A stretch of DNA of 64,000 nt from Temnothorax longispinosus (lineage: Eukaryota; Arthropoda; Insecta; Hymenoptera; Formicidae): NCBI RefSeq assembly GCF_030848805.1, contig NC_092362.1, forward strand, positions 21,647,020 through 21,711,019, read 5' to 3'. Made by a program: the position numbers and the translations under genes. Below are positions 14,447-27,168 of this stretch, piece after piece; within the stretch, counting starts at the first letter, position 1; every line of letters starts with the position of its first letter. Below the pieces are notes generated by a model, which did not search any database, was not told where the DNA came from, and saw only the letters and a list, made by a program, of their open reading frames with translations.

Positions 14447-14465
14447 TTAAACCGCTGGCCATACC
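14447..14465 (-). CDS. Dll: Distal-less, last coding exon: final residues VWPAV and stop
   Basis: This exon is too short to appear in any ORF list. On the minus strand the sequence is TGCCTTTTTGCAG followed by G GTA TGG CCA GCG GTT TAA. The first G completes the Thr codon left as AC by exon B, giving GLLT-VWPAV-stop, the usual C-terminal end of insect Distal-less. The acceptor has a pyrimidine-rich tract and a TTCTAAT branch-point-like motif about 30 bases upstream. The intron is 1003 bp. The phase fit, the family ending and the good acceptor together make chance unlikely. The 3' UTR continues towards lower coordinates. A second strong donor, CAG followed by GTGAGC, lies at 14422-14414, so this exon may be only 46 bases (14420-14465) if the 3' UTR is also spliced. 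Confidence 0.87.
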
Positions 14466-15468
14466 CTGCAAAAAGGCACAGATGATCGTTCAATTAGAAA
14501 ACGTTGTAACGCGTGACGAGAGAGATTTTGCGAAATTTTAAAAGATTAAGCGCTCTACTTCTCAATATCGGGCTACTTCTTCATCAAACCGGTATCGTAC
14601 AAAAAATTTAACTCTCTGCCAATGTTTAATTAATTTATTTCAAGTTAAACACATACCAAAGTATGTTGAATCTTTCATAAAATTTGCACATTTATCTGTG
14701 TTGCGCATACGTATTTTTCACACTCGGTCTGTGTGACACGTATAATCGCGCCGGTCCTCGCGGTTATTATATTATTAAAAGAGATATGCGGTAACTTTAA
14801 AGCTTCCGGAATCACAACGCGATGGATATTACGGCAAGGCGAGTGAAGTAAAAATTTGTCGTGTCATGCTGGTACTCAGTGAATAGGAGAAACGTCCAAC
14901 GTGTCCCAAGGGGACACGTGACTGGCAGTACCAGTTTGCGTTGAGGCGCGCTGATTGACGCGTCGCACTTTAATTTCAAATTGAAAATGTCTATGATTGA
15001 GTATCGAAGTACCATTCAATTATTGCTCGCGCAGAAATCGCCGATATGAGTTATAGCAGCTAGAATGACAAAGCTATTATCAAATGCGGACATTTAAAGA
15101 ATGCTGTTTCCTCGTTGTACGTGAAACGCGATAGATGTTCCATATCTTAGAACACGATTCATCTCAGACACTATTTTTATTTTCTAAATAGCATCATTAT
15201 AAAGATAAGATCGAAACATAGATATTACATATAATTTAGATAATTATTTTGAACTTTGTGAGTGAACATTCCTCTATTCTGAGCTGTGTCACTCTCAGTT
15301 TCAATCTCAGATTGCAAATTTAACGCATTTCTCATTTTCAACATACAATGGTACCGTATAAGAATTAAGAACTAGATGCATCAATTTCGCAATAACTTCT
15401 AGCTGCCGAAGGCGACGTATCAAAGCCCCCATCGATGTCGATCCGATTCGGAGAAGACAGTGACTTAC
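14466..15468 (-). other. Distal-less intron between exons B and C
   Basis: This is a 1003-bp GT-AG intron in phase 2: GTAAGT at 15468-15463 and CAG at 14468-14466. It is mainly AT-rich with no repeat I recognise. The TAA inside the GTAAGT donor is in frame with exon B, so an unspliced transcript would end right after GLLT and lose only VWPAV. Confidence 0.87.
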
Positions 15469-15781
15469 GTGAGTAGTCCGGGGTTGGGGTCCGCCTGGTA
15501 CCAGGAGTACTGCGGCATGTAACCCGCGTGATGTGGCGGCGGTGGCGGTGGCGGTGGATGATGCCCGGCCGTGTGCGGGTGATGATGGGAGTGGGGCGGC
15601 GCGTGCGGATGCGGATGGTGCTTCATCTCACCCGGCCAGGAGGGTGCCGGCGGGCTCTCGTTGTGCTGAGGCGACATCTCGCTTCCGGGGCTCGAGCTCC
15701 CGGGGGTGTGACCGCCACCCCCACCGCCCATGCCGCCGAGATAACCCGTCGTCGGGCTGCCCGACACGGAACTTCCGCCCC
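15469..15781 (-). CDS. Dll: Distal-less, exon B: C-terminal activation region
   Basis: The acceptor GTGTTTCAG ends at 15782. The first two exon bases complete the Gly codon started in exon A, so the phase agrees. The 103 full codons begin GGSSVSGSPTTGYLGG, pass through a Gly run, then SSSPGSEMSP and PAPSWPGEM, a His/Pro-rich stretch (many HHP and HPH units and a run of eight Pro), and end YMPQYSWYQADPNPGLL plus two bases (AC) of a Thr codon. SPTTGYLGG, SEMSP, the PAPSW motif and the WYQ-DPNPGLL ending are typical of insect Distal-less C-termini. The donor at 15468-15463 is GTAAGT. If the intron is retained, the Thr codon becomes ACG and is followed at once by a TAA formed by the donor itself. 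The His/Pro and Gly runs are simple-sequence-like and probably vary in length between species. Confidence 0.95.
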
Positions 15782-17068
15782 CTGAAACACAAACGTGAAC
15801 CGGGAACCGTTTCAGAACCGCTCCGAAATCTCGCGGCCGCTACCGCTGTAGCCGCTGTCGTCGTATTCAGCTATGTCGCGTTCCTGCACATGCAGCTGCA
15901 TGCGCCTGAATGGGACCGGCGTCGCAAATTGTATTAATCGCGCGAGGGAAACGTTGTATTGTGCGCTAATGCATCTGGTGGCTGCTACGAGACGAGAAAG
16001 AGTTTCCAGAGGGTGGCCGCGCGTTCGATTTCGCAAGCTCTAAGTCGAGTTGGGGGTCTCTGCTCGGAGAAGGGGAGGTTGTATATAGTTCATCCCTGAC
16101 TGTACGTCACGTTTCCGTGATATTCCGCCATTTAGGAGCGCTCCGATTTTTATCTTTTCCGAAACTTTGTGTTACCTTGATGCTATTCTTAAGCACGGGA
16201 CTGTTACAGTTTTGTATTCATTAGTGTAAGTAATGAGGTACATTATGAAGTATACACATATTTATATTCACTTATGCTTGTTAATTTTTGCAACATCTAA
16301 TCCGAAAAGGATTAGCGTAAAAATTAGTTTAATTTGTTAACGTTTTAATCGCGTTTAATGAAAATATACTGTAAAAATTAAACTATACCAAAGTTAATCA
16401 CATATAAAGATAAAATTCATATCGTATATCGAAATCAGTACATGAGACATTAAATAATGTGCATTGGGAAGTGTATACGGACTAAATTTCGTCATGAAAG
16501 AGTGGCATTCCTAGCAAGAGAAATCTCTCAAGATGGGGTTAATTACACTGGCTGTGTCTTTCGTGGCGTATTTTCGAATAAATCACTCACTAGGCAGATT
16601 CTAGATTACCGTTAGCCGCGGAAAGAGAGCAGCGGTAAGGCAAGCGGTTTCGTCGTTGTCGGCGATACGGGCAGCGGCAAAGGCGCGATAAAAAGTGCAG
16701 ACCGCGAAAATTGCGTTGGATTATTAGTATTGTAATTACGGAGCGAAGCGGCATTTGCGCGGAGAAATTGCGGCGACGATGCGGTAAAGTGATGGGAGCA
16801 GTCCCCCGTCAAGCGCGCAATCATCGCGCACGTTCACGTCAGTGACATTCAATTAACGCTGGTGGACGTTCAGCCAATTAAAAATGCGCGAGTGATCGTA
16901 TTCACGAAAATAGATCGGTCGATCGTGTGAACGATTCAATCGATCGAACGTGCACGTTTCTATAATAAGATACCAATTAAATACGTGATAGGAAAGATTC
17001 TTTTTTTGTGAATATTTTTTCGTTTAATTCAGATAAGTGTATATTTTATATACGCAATCGCGACTTAC
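15782..17068 (-). other. Distal-less intron between exons A and B
   Basis: This is a 1287-bp phase-1 GT-AG intron: GTAAGT at 17068-17063 and CAG at 15784-15782. The middle (about 16200-16500) is AT-rich; the ends are CpG-richer. I see no coding segment or repeat inside it. Confidence 0.93.
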
Positions 17069-17237
17069 CTCCTTGCATGAGACTTCCGGGTTGACCGGGT
17101 TGAGGGGATGGTCCTCCAGGTAGAGCGGTTCCACCCGCGAGAAGACTGCCGTGTTGGCCACCACCGCCACCTCCGCTCTGCGCCGCCTTCATCATCTTCT
17201 TGTACTTACTCCTTCTGTTTTGGAACCAGATTTTCAC
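17069..17237 (-). CDS. Dll: Distal-less, internal exon A: end of homeodomain and Gly-rich linker
   Basis: Distal-less is a nuclear homeodomain transcription factor that patterns the distal parts of insect appendages. The exon translates from its first base (phase 0) to VKIWFQNRRSKYKKMMK, the second half of recognition helix 3 and the basic tail of a Distal-less/Dlx homeodomain; W, F, N and R of the WFQNRR core are all present. A linker rich in Gly, Pro and Gln follows, ending in GSLMQG plus one base of a split Gly codon. The acceptor at 17240-17238 reads TTTTTCTTGCAG, with a CTAAC branch-point-like motif about 20 bases upstream. The donor at 17068-17063 is a perfect GTAAGT. An intron between homeodomain residues Q44 and V45 is expected in this family. 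The exon holds 56 codons plus one base. Without splicing the frame runs only a few codons into the intron. Identification is very secure; the preceding exon is not visible. Confidence 0.97.
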
Positions 17238-17240
17238 CTG

Positions 17241-19498
17241 CAAGAAAAATCGTGACACAGTCGTTAGAGATAGATTTTCATGAACGTGAGTTCAAAGAGT
17301 AAGAAATTTTTTTGCACATCCTATGCTTTTGTCTGACAAAAGTGTCTTGTCAGACTTGACATTTCAAAATTCCACCGATAACAAATACAAATAATCTTAT
17401 CAATATTAATTAAGCCGTTGTCCTTCATTTTATCATAATAGTGAAGGTACCTTCCGTCCAACTTTCTGAAGATGTTAGATAAGCGAGAAAGATAAGATAA
17501 AAAGAAGAACTTTGCGAGGACAAGAAGGTATTGCGACAGAACAGTAATATATATGTTTATTATATATCATACTAAATATTTATTAAATGATTATTAACAT
17601 TAACATTTACATCATATTTACGTTTCCACGAGTATAACTTGTCATATTATTTTTTTTTAAAACGTCGTCGTTTGTGCATTTATATAATGATAACTAATAT
17701 TTCTTGAGTCGGGATTAGAAGATTTGAATATTCATACAAGGTATAAATCTCGTATAAATCACAACATACTTAGTAAAATAAATCATCTCACTCATAACGT
17801 AGTCGCAACAAATTGTAATATTTATAAACATCGACACCAGTTAATTATGTTAAATATACAGTCTCATCGTTGATATCATGAAAGCTAATAAGTATTAATG
17901 ATATTTGTCATTAATGTATCTATTCTTACAATGTTTCCTTGAACCGTTAATCCATAAAATGATGAGAAAAATAGAACCGCGAGCGATCTCGTTGAGATGC
18001 ATCGCCTGATTATCGACACGCGATTGGAAAATATAATTTCGCAACCGCGATGCGCAAAAGCATTGCCCGAGCATCTAATCCGATGCTTCGCATCATCGCT
18101 CCGTACTGCCGGGTTAGAACGCCGCGGCGAAGATGAAGGAAAAAGAAAAGAAAAAGAACACACTCGCCGTTTCGTAATCATCGTTTCTTTTGCCTCCTCG
18201 CTGCGATGCATAGAACCGCAGCGGCAAAAGCAGCTTCGTCGTCCTGCGGCGCGTATACCGGTGCGCACGCGCGACCGCTAGGATTGCACATGCGGTATTT
18301 TTTTTGTCTCAGCATCCGCACACATGCACCGCATGCACGTGACGTGCTGGCTCAATCTTACGTAACCCCGCGCGCCGCGCGGAGCTAAGCGCGTGTACGT
18401 GTACAGGAATACGCGACTTACGCGAGATGTGTACGACAGCCCGAGCCGAAGCCATATGTTTAGACGTGTCGTCGCGAATTAGTCCGCGAAAGAAATCCTA
18501 TCGTCAAAAAAATTTCTTTTTACTTCGTTCTCCCGTGCGCGACGCCTCTTCTTTTATTCTATTGTGAAAAAATCTGTTTTATTTGATAAAAATAATTCTG
18601 CATCTGATTTTATTCAATTATTCTGGGTTCACCAATATACGTTTTCTTTTCGCATATTATTCGCGTCAATAGATCATTCGATCTCTCAAAAATAAAATTT
18701 CTCATATCATATCTCATACAAGGTCGATTGTTGCTTTTCGCACGCGTATTCTTCTGTTCATGATTCCGTTATTCCATCATACGTTTTAGGAATATTCGGC
18801 TACGCCGAATGACTCGGATGAAATCAGATACACGCGTTTTTTATTAACAGTACACCACGCCTAATGACTTTTTAACGAGCCTATAATATATCCGCTGTAA
18901 ACCATCCGGGCTTACCCGGTATCAAACTCGATATTCCACCGCCACGTCGCGCGTCGATCAAACGCTGCGAGATGAATAATACAGTGAATACGCGCCTCTA
19001 TTCACCAGGCAGAGGAGAATATTTTTTCACAATTAAAGATTACTCTCCTTTCATGGTAATCTTAGTTCCGTCGAACAATGCATTCGCATGCGGTAGGAAT
19101 GTAAATTATGAAATAAATTATACTGCTATATGTATGTGCATGTACATATATGGCTATCTATTAATTATCAAACAAACAATGAAAAAATTCTTTATCGCGG
19201 AAATCTGCGTAAGCAAAAAAACAATTAAAAGTTTCTATTTTTTTAATCATCTACTTGACTAGCACAACATTTATTTAATCAATCTTTCGAATGCAGTGAC
19301 CGTATCGTTGATAAAATAAATGTTCTTGATAAAACGTAATAAACTAATGAAACAGTACGTAAACACGGCAATTGGGTGAACCTGTTCTTTACTTTGAACG
19401 AACTCGTTTCTATATAATGTTGCTACTATTTCGCGATACATTTCAACCGCCTGACTCTCTATCTTCTAGTATCTCCTCTCGGCTAGTTGAACCGACTT
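17241..19498. other. Dll intron segment, nothing recognised
   Basis: AT-rich except for a CpG-rich patch at about 17990-18420. A small perfect hairpin, ATTCGGC-TAC-GCCGAAT, lies at 18794-18810. I see no exon or repeat element. Confidence 0.55.
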
Positions 19499-19651
19499 AT
19501 ACTACGTTTACGCGAGCGTTACTTCCGTAGTAACTTACGATAATCCATTCGTTTACGCGGAGTAAATTATCGTAAGTTACTAGAAAATCCCGTTTACGCG
19601 AAGGAATTAACATAAGTTACTACAGAAGTAACGCTCGCGTAAACGTAGTAT
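19499..19651. mobile_element. MITE-like element with long terminal inverted repeats, about 150 bp
   Basis: Left arm: 19501-19537, beginning ACTACGTTTACGCGAGCG. Right arm: 19614-19650. The arms are inverted copies of 37 bases with one mismatch. A second nested inverted repeat, GTAACTTACGATAAT and its complement, lies inside (about 19530-19580). TA dinucleotides sit at both outer ends, a possible TA target duplication. Almost the whole element can fold into a hairpin. There is no coding capacity. Confidence 0.85.
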
Positions 19652-22096
19652 TAGTTAACTAAAGTAACCGTCTAGCTTTTGATTGACGTTCAAGGTGTAA
19701 AAAAGTTGATGACATGAACGTATGTGCATGCTGTTTCATAGACTATTGCGCAGTATAAAAGGAATCACACGATTGACGTGGTGAATGATGTGAGTCTCGA
19801 TTAAACAATCGCTTTATGGTTATTCGACAAGAGTGTCAAATGAGATAAAAAAAAGCGAAGAACTTAATTAGAACATTTCGATAACTTATTGCACAATGAA
19901 ATTATATATCAGGCAAATAAAAGACTGTGAAATATGGAAAGACGTATGGATTGCAAGTATTCTAAACAAAAGATAAAAGAAATTTGAAACAAATAATTAG
20001 TGGCAAAAATAATATGCAAGTTAACTGTGACGTAAAAATCTTACTTTTCGCGCATCTTTTCCTAAAATGTAGAATGGCAATTTAGGGCAAATTGAAAATT
20101 GAGGAGTAATCGGTAGGTACGGCACAGCGCTTTTGCATTATACATAAACATGAAGAAAATAGAAATAAAATATAGTTTCTGTTTTGCGAAACACGCATCG
20201 TCACACTCCGCCGTGGCCTCTTCATTAAAGACAGAGACGCATGCATGTATATACTACCTAACAGGATATACAGAGTGTCTCATAATCCTTTTCTACTTAA
20301 TTTCAATGACAGATTCTTTGATTAATTTGGGGTACTAATATTCTCTCGAATAAAATACTCAAGCATATCTTGATAATAAAAGAACTACCTGAAGATGATT
20401 AATGCGGACCATATTGCGTCTGATATTTGTCAATATTTAAAGAAAAATCGGTTTCAGATTCTTCCAAGCACCTGTTATCGGAAGACATCCCGAAACACCC
20501 TACGCATACGCGTTATTTATCGCGAAAAATATGCGGCCAACGTCAGCAGCCCCTGGTCGGCAAGCGTGCGCTCAGCGTGCCGGCGCAAATAAATCTCTTT
20601 CTAATTGCTCGCTGAAAAACCCGGTTGCGCCGAGTAGAGATGGCGCCCGACAAAGGCCAGCAGCGCTAAAACCCGGTTCCGACGTGCTTTATTTCGCTCA
20701 ACTGGCCGGTCGGCCTGGCCAGCCGGAAAGAGCGGATCGCGCTCGCCGGGCGCGGCGCGGCGGTTTGTTTATTGATATTTACAGCCGACGTTGACAGGGT
20801 ACGACGCGCATCGACGGTAAGGGATGTGCCTTCGTTCGCGAGGATAATGTTAGCTGGGTTTGCGTTTTTTCGAGCCGTCAGCGGCTTCTCTCTCGCGGGA
20901 ACGGCATGCGAGATATATTTACGCGTGTCGGCGCGCTCGGCGCAAAGCTTTAATTAATATCTTTTTTCCAGGTGTCGTCAGGGCACGTTAGACACTCGTA
21001 CGAATGGTTCTTGCCTGGCTCCTTATTTGGAGACCGTGGATAACGATATTTTATTTGCGATAAAGATAGGATATATGTATTCGTTTCTTTCATTAATTAT
21101 TCGATAAATGTATTTCGAGAATATTGTAAAAAATCTCTATATTTTAATCTTTTTTTCAAACAGATATTTAATTTTTATATAATATGTATTTGCTGCTATA
21201 TATCAATATATGATTCATAGCTGTCTTACACGATTATTCCAATTCAGTTGATAGAGAAAGTTTTGAAACGCGTGTGAAAATGTTAAGTTTTATGGTGCGA
21301 AATGTGGTTCGAGATAATAATGATTGTTCCCTTGCGGTGGATACGACGACAAGCTCGGTCGTCAGTGATTTATTACTCCCTGTACTACTCATTACTCCGT
21401 TACTAACATTCTTTCCATTAAACCTTTCCCACAATTTGCGTACCGCTTGAAAGAGAAAAATGTTCTCTATGAGAAACCTAAGATCATATATGTATATTGA
21501 CAAGATTTTATTCTAAATACATTTCTAGAGAAACTAAATTTTTAGTATTAATTAATTAATATTAAAGATTTCTTCGTCACACATGTTTAAAATATTTTGG
21601 TGTGTTAACATATATATTAATATGTTATTTTAAACATTCTCATCAATAATTTATTAAAGAATTATAAATTAATTTTTACTTAATTTATAAACTTTGTTTC
21701 ATGAAAAATTTCGAAATTCCATGCAGGCCACATATGAAGAAACCACACCGGGTGTTAAGAGTAACTGGAGAAATAAATCAAATTACACTCCACGAGTGAA
21801 TCATAGAGCCGCGTCGACTGGCCGCGAGGCTAGCAATCAAAATCGTTTTATACTCCAGCAGCGTTACAATAAGCGACGCAGGTATGAGGCGTCGAGCGGA
21901 ATCTTCGCGCGGGCTTCGCGTCGCGCGAGAGTTAAAGGAAGAATACCGAACGAGCGAGCCGAGGGATACAAATGCAACCCTGATGCCGACGGGCACCGGC
22001 AGGCACGGTGGCAAGCTGTCGTTATCTCTCGGTTGGACTTAGACGCGCGTGTTACGTGGTTTCTCTGCGCGTCGAATGGCCGTCGGGCGGCCGCGC
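19652..22096. other. Dll intron segment, nothing recognised
   Basis: AT-rich, with CpG-rich patches at about 20480-20960 and 21780-22090. There is no recognised exon or element. Confidence 0.5.
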
Positions 22097-22183
22097 GCGA
22101 GCGAGCGAGCGAGCGAGCGAGCAAAAATTGCGCCGGAGCAGCCGGTGGTCGCCTCGCCTCGCCTCGTCTCGTCTCGTCTCGCC
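22097..22183. repeat. (GCGA)n followed by (CGCCT/CGTCT)n
   Basis: About six GCGA units are followed, after a short unique spacer, by five-base CGCCT/CGTCT units. This explains the long overlapping open frames on both strands from 21700 to 22330. Confidence 0.85.
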
Positions 22184-25100
22184 TTCGTGAGGGCAAAAAG
22201 AGGAAGCGAGGACGCCGTTGCTGCCGGACCGATGATGTTGCCGCGGCCAGGCCAGCGACGGGCTTCCGACGTCGCCGCGGGCGAGGAACTCGGTAACAGT
22301 CCGACGCTGTCGATATCGCTGATGCATACTCAATGAGCGACGGATCGTCGCCGGGAGGACGGAAGAGGATGCCAGCGGGCAGGGAACGAAGGGGGGGGGA
22401 CTGGGCTCTGCGATCGAGGGGACAGGTAAGATTTTAGACGAAAAAGTGCAGCGCGAATCGAAGGCGATGCTGTTTAATATGTATGAGTAGCATCTAGGAG
22501 TAATATTATCTCTGTATAAATGGAAACGCTCCCACCGCGATTCGATCCGCGTCGGGGCTGCATCCTTAGATCGCGATGCAGCTCGATGATTTCAAGTCCC
22601 TACGCCTAATACGAGGGGGGGGACTGCGGAAGGATGAGTCGTTAGAAGTTGAGCTCCTTTCTTTTTGGAAGGCTGATGGAAATACTGCGGATGTGATGTC
22701 AGGTTTCAGATCGTAGCTAATAAATGTTTCGGACATTCGTCAATAAAGCTAACAATAACGTATTCGAAAAATACATGAAGCAAATAAAATTTTATCCAAA
22801 ATAATGTTTTAGTTGTATATCTGTCTTTTTATTGTTTCTTGCATAGTATTGGCGATCGTTCGGTGTTTCGAATCGATATAGAGTTTGCTCTGTCAATATT
22901 GATTTAGATGACACGTGGCGGCAAGTGCTACATATTAAATTACTCGTCATATGTGTAGTGCGATTAGCATTTACGTGAAATATAGTTCTGGTCGTTCTGG
23001 ACTCGGTAATGCGCATCGATAGCGATAAATTTGAGGAATCGTGCGTCTGCCGTGTCACCGTACATCAATACATTTTGCAGAAATGCCGTGACACATGTAT
23101 GCACAGTATTTTTACTCCTAATAAAATCGAATAGATCAATCTGCAAACGTTTTGCTAATTCTATTATAACACGTTAAAATGTAATTTGGCAAATTGTGTC
23201 AACATATACCACCCAACGGGCAATTATATTGTGCGTGATATATGTTCTCCATTGCTGACCTCATCGTAACTCATTCTTCATCTGATCGAAACGGAGACTG
23301 GACAATTAAATGCAATTACAGCGATGGTGATGACGGAACGACTAATGATACAATATGAACTCAGTAAATAGTTCACAATCAACATTTGGAATGTAACCCT
23401 CGTAATTTGCTAGATACAATAATAATTATCAACTGTAAACACTTTTTATAAATACTCCGATAACTGTAACGTTCAATTTGTTATGTGGATAGATAACATC
23501 TTTGTTAGCGGCACTATCCTAGAAATTTTTGTCGCACTGGAAACCGATTAAATTAGCATGAAAAGCAATCGAATTGTGAATTATGGAATATAAATTAGAT
23601 CGCGCGCTCTCACGTTGGGATCCACGCGAAATTGAAAGTTATATTGCAGCGTTGTGTCGCACACGTTGGTTCGAGTTATTCCTGGCGGCGGGTCGATCCC
23701 CCTTGATACAGTGGGACCCCCGTCGGCACGTTCTGAATGATCCAATCTGTCCGCACAATAAATAATCACGCGTATCGGTACGGCCTACCTGCGGCCGAAA
23801 GCCGTAACAAACTAATCCGTCATCGGTGCTCGACCGCCGCGCCGGTGCACTTCGCCTGAGGATTTTCAGCGAGCGGCAATCACGCGGGGGCACGGTGAAG
23901 AGTGCACGGTGAGGTCACCCTCGTTCATGCCCTTTATGCGATCTAACTAAGTAGATCAACGAGCGTACATCTGATAGCGCCAAATTAGCAGCGCACTTGT
24001 TTGCTCGGAAAAGATGGAGCAAAATGAGAAAGAGATAACTCTCACGTGTATCATATCAAGAGAGAAAATTGCGATCCAACTTTGGTCCCACGTGTCTGTT
24101 TGGCCCGGCTAAAAATAGTAAAAATTAATACTGAAAGATATGAAATAGAGAAAGTAGAGTAATTACTTTTTTATTTTTTATATTTGTAAAATATGTATGT
24201 AACTTCTCCTAATTGTTAAACGCGTTCCGTCACGTCTCTCTAATATGTCCGAAATCACACTTGAACGCAGCTGGATAACATATGTCGCGTATATTTCGAG
24301 GAGGAGGACGGTCGGTCGCCCAGTCGGGCACACGGCGGATATCATAAGCGTTTACATTTCCAGCTATCGGCTGGGCGAGGAGGATACAGGGGAGTAGGAG
24401 GTCAGGGAGAATAATAACAGCCGTGTAAATGCGTCACTAGGGCTCCGTTCGTTCGCATAATGCTATAATGCCTTTTTTTTTTCATTTCGCTCGCCCGCTC
24501 ACTCCTACAATGCAACGTCGGCCCCCTCCGCCCTCGCGCTCCTCTCGTCCACGCGCCGCCGGGGCCCCTCGCTGCTTCGGCGGTTCCCACTTCCTGCCTG
24601 GCATCGGTGATGCGCAGTGCCACCTTAACAACGAAATTCCCCAACGAACGGTGCGGCGCAGCGGTCCTCCTCGCTTTTGTTTCGTTCACGGTTGTTTCTT
24701 TTCTATGTATGACCGCGAACGTAGCGGGAAAGTTCGCGTCGGAATCCCGACGATGATATAAAAGGAATTATAGATGTTATCAAGCGGCGTGATTCGCGTG
24801 TTTCATGGAGTCCCGCGTTCAGATTTCAGCTAAGCTCTTCCAACTTCTTGCATGGCCGGATTACATCCTCATAATCCGAAGGACGATCTTGATCTCCTAT
24901 CATCCCTCATGCCACGCTCGCGCGCGATGTGCTCAAAGGCACATTAATTAAGTAGCAAGTTACTAGTTAATATCTTTCAACGAAACATAATGAAAAAAGG
25001 CGAACCAAGCGAGCTCGTTCCTACCTGGACTTGTCTCTACCGGTTTACTTATCGCGCCAACACGCGAGAAGTCTTGCTATTTTTCTAGCGTGATAATGGG

Positions 25101-27168
25101 ACCTCGGACGACGGCCGGCGCGATGGGTCGCGTAGGTATACAATGTTGCGCGCAATCGCCTCTCGTCGTCATTTTGTCGGCCGTTCGCGACAACACAAAG
25201 CCGCGCGTGCTAGCTTTGTCCGGTGAAATCTTAATCGGAAGCGCGATTATCGCGATATCGTTATTATACGCTTCGCGCGCTCCGCGTCCGCTCCGCGCAT
25301 TCGCGCGGTTCGCGCAGCGCCGCGTCGGCACGAGGTCGCCGCGCGAGAAGAGACGAAAAGTGGTTGAAATCAAACGCAATTCCGTAGTGGGCTCACGTGC
25401 CGCGAACAACGGTGACACCGTGACGAGCGGAATACCGCGTCGCGCGGAGCGGTACAACACCGTCACCGTTCCTTTTGTACCGTCGCCATTTGTTATTTTG
25501 TACATATTCATAACGGCGTTACATCACACCGCACCGGCGCGTACCGATGCATTCTCTCGCTCCCGTTGCCTTTTTTTCTCTTCTGCCCGGTATTTTTCTC
25601 CGCTTTCCGTTTCCATGCCCACGGATACCAATCAGTGGTTGTCATCCATCAACGTCCGCCGTTGATGCGTTTCGCGCAGATTTATTGGGTCTTAAGGAAT
25701 GACCACGCAGAAACAGTCTTGGTCACGTCACAATTAAAATACGATTAATGCGTCGTGAGCGTATCGAGTCACTTGATTTTTGCCGTGGTAAATGTTTTTA
25801 AAAAGGTTCATTACTAATTGTTCAGTTCTTGTGTAGAAAAACATGTCGTTACAAGTACCTAACTGCATTCACTGAAAAAAATAAAACCTGATTGAATCTC
25901 AATTCTCCCTCAGACTGCGCTCAAACACAAGTCCAATTACTGTACTTTATAATTTTCCTCTTATCCAGAAACATTACTCCATCAGATATGCGGGAGATAT
26001 CATTATTTTTCAAAGGCAGTTAATTTTATTTCTGAAAGCCTGTATTACGCGAAAGCGTAAGCAATCCAATTAATTTCCCATACTTATTAACATTCTTTCA
26101 GGAGAAGCCTGATTTTCCTAACATCCTGTGTGAAGCCCCAATAAATTTTCATTATTAGTCGCATTCTTAATCAAACCGTATTTCCTTTAACCAAACAAAA
26201 GCTCTTTTATATCGCGCGCTGAATAATATAAATCCCGATAAAGTCTCACTTATCTCCTTAGATTTCAGCGTAAGTTCGCGCGCGGCATTTACGCAGGATC
26301 AGCCGCAGCAACCTGTGGTCCTGCGTTACGTGAGAAATCTTCGGGTACCGTTATTGTATATCGCGCCGGCTGTCGTTCGCAAGACACAAAGACCCTATTC
26401 ATCCGCGTGCAATTGCATGTGTAGGAACCAATCCTGACTTCCACCATGCTGCGCATCGCTTCGCGTCGCTATATCCTCTCCATCGACGAGGAATACCCTT
26501 CCCTCCCCTACGGTCGCTCAACCTCGTTACCGTGTTACATCGCGGCGGAAAAGAATCCGCAGTAAGCCAAAAGCAATATATACGCGTCTCTCTGTAAAAT
26601 CGCAGAATCCTCCGATCAAACGCCGCGAATGGGCATTAACGGCGCGAAAACGCATACGGGGTTAGTATCCGCCCGCCGCGTCGTGTAACTGTTTGGCCGA
26701 TTGTACAATCGCGATTTATTTTGAATGCAATTATTATTCATTCAACGGTGGTTACGTTGATAGCAATTACCAATCTTTCTATTACGAGATTAATAGGGCG
26801 ATAGTATTTTTACGACACGAGTTATTAGCTTTATGGGGTTATTAATATTAATTAGCGCCCGTTTATTCCTTACGCTAATTGAGACGCAGTGATTTACAGA
26901 CGGTTTCTCAACTGAGGATGAAATTACGCTCGCTGGTCAAGACTGAGGAAAATTTTAGGTCTTAATTTATGAAAAGTATACATTTAATGTAATTAAAAAC
27001 TGGGTAAAAAATGTATCAATTACTATGCATATAATTATTAATATGTAAATTATGACATGTTACCTATAAAAAAGTATATTATATATATTAGAAAAAACTT
27101 TCTGTTTCTTTTCTCCCTCAATTGCAATCGGATAAATAACGAAGATAATCGAAAAAAATTGACACATT
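22184..27168. other. Dll intron segment with CpG-rich patches, nothing recognised
   Basis: CpG-rich at about 22184-22430, 24300-24760, 25080-25680 and 26260-26700; AT-rich between. A G9 run occurs near 22391. The ORF of 191 codons at 25090-25665 (plus strand) overlaps open frames on the other strand in CpG-rich DNA and has no recognisable domain. Parts of 26200-26900 look like balanced unique sequence of the kind found in enhancers, but nothing can be proven from one sequence. Confidence 0.5.

Noticed and set aside
21694..22333. Long overlapping ORFs on both strands (up to 200 codons)
   Set aside because: They depend on GCGA and CGCCT/CGTCT repeats and CpG-rich DNA, which lack stop codons in several frames at once.
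23669..23685. GGTTCGAGTTATTCC resembling a tRNA B box
   Set aside because: The match to GGTTCGANTCC is incomplete and no A box or cloverleaf is visible nearby.
25077..25665. Paired ORFs of 191 (plus) and 144 (minus) codons
   Set aside because: Both strands are open in the same CpG-rich DNA; neither translation shows a recognisable motif.
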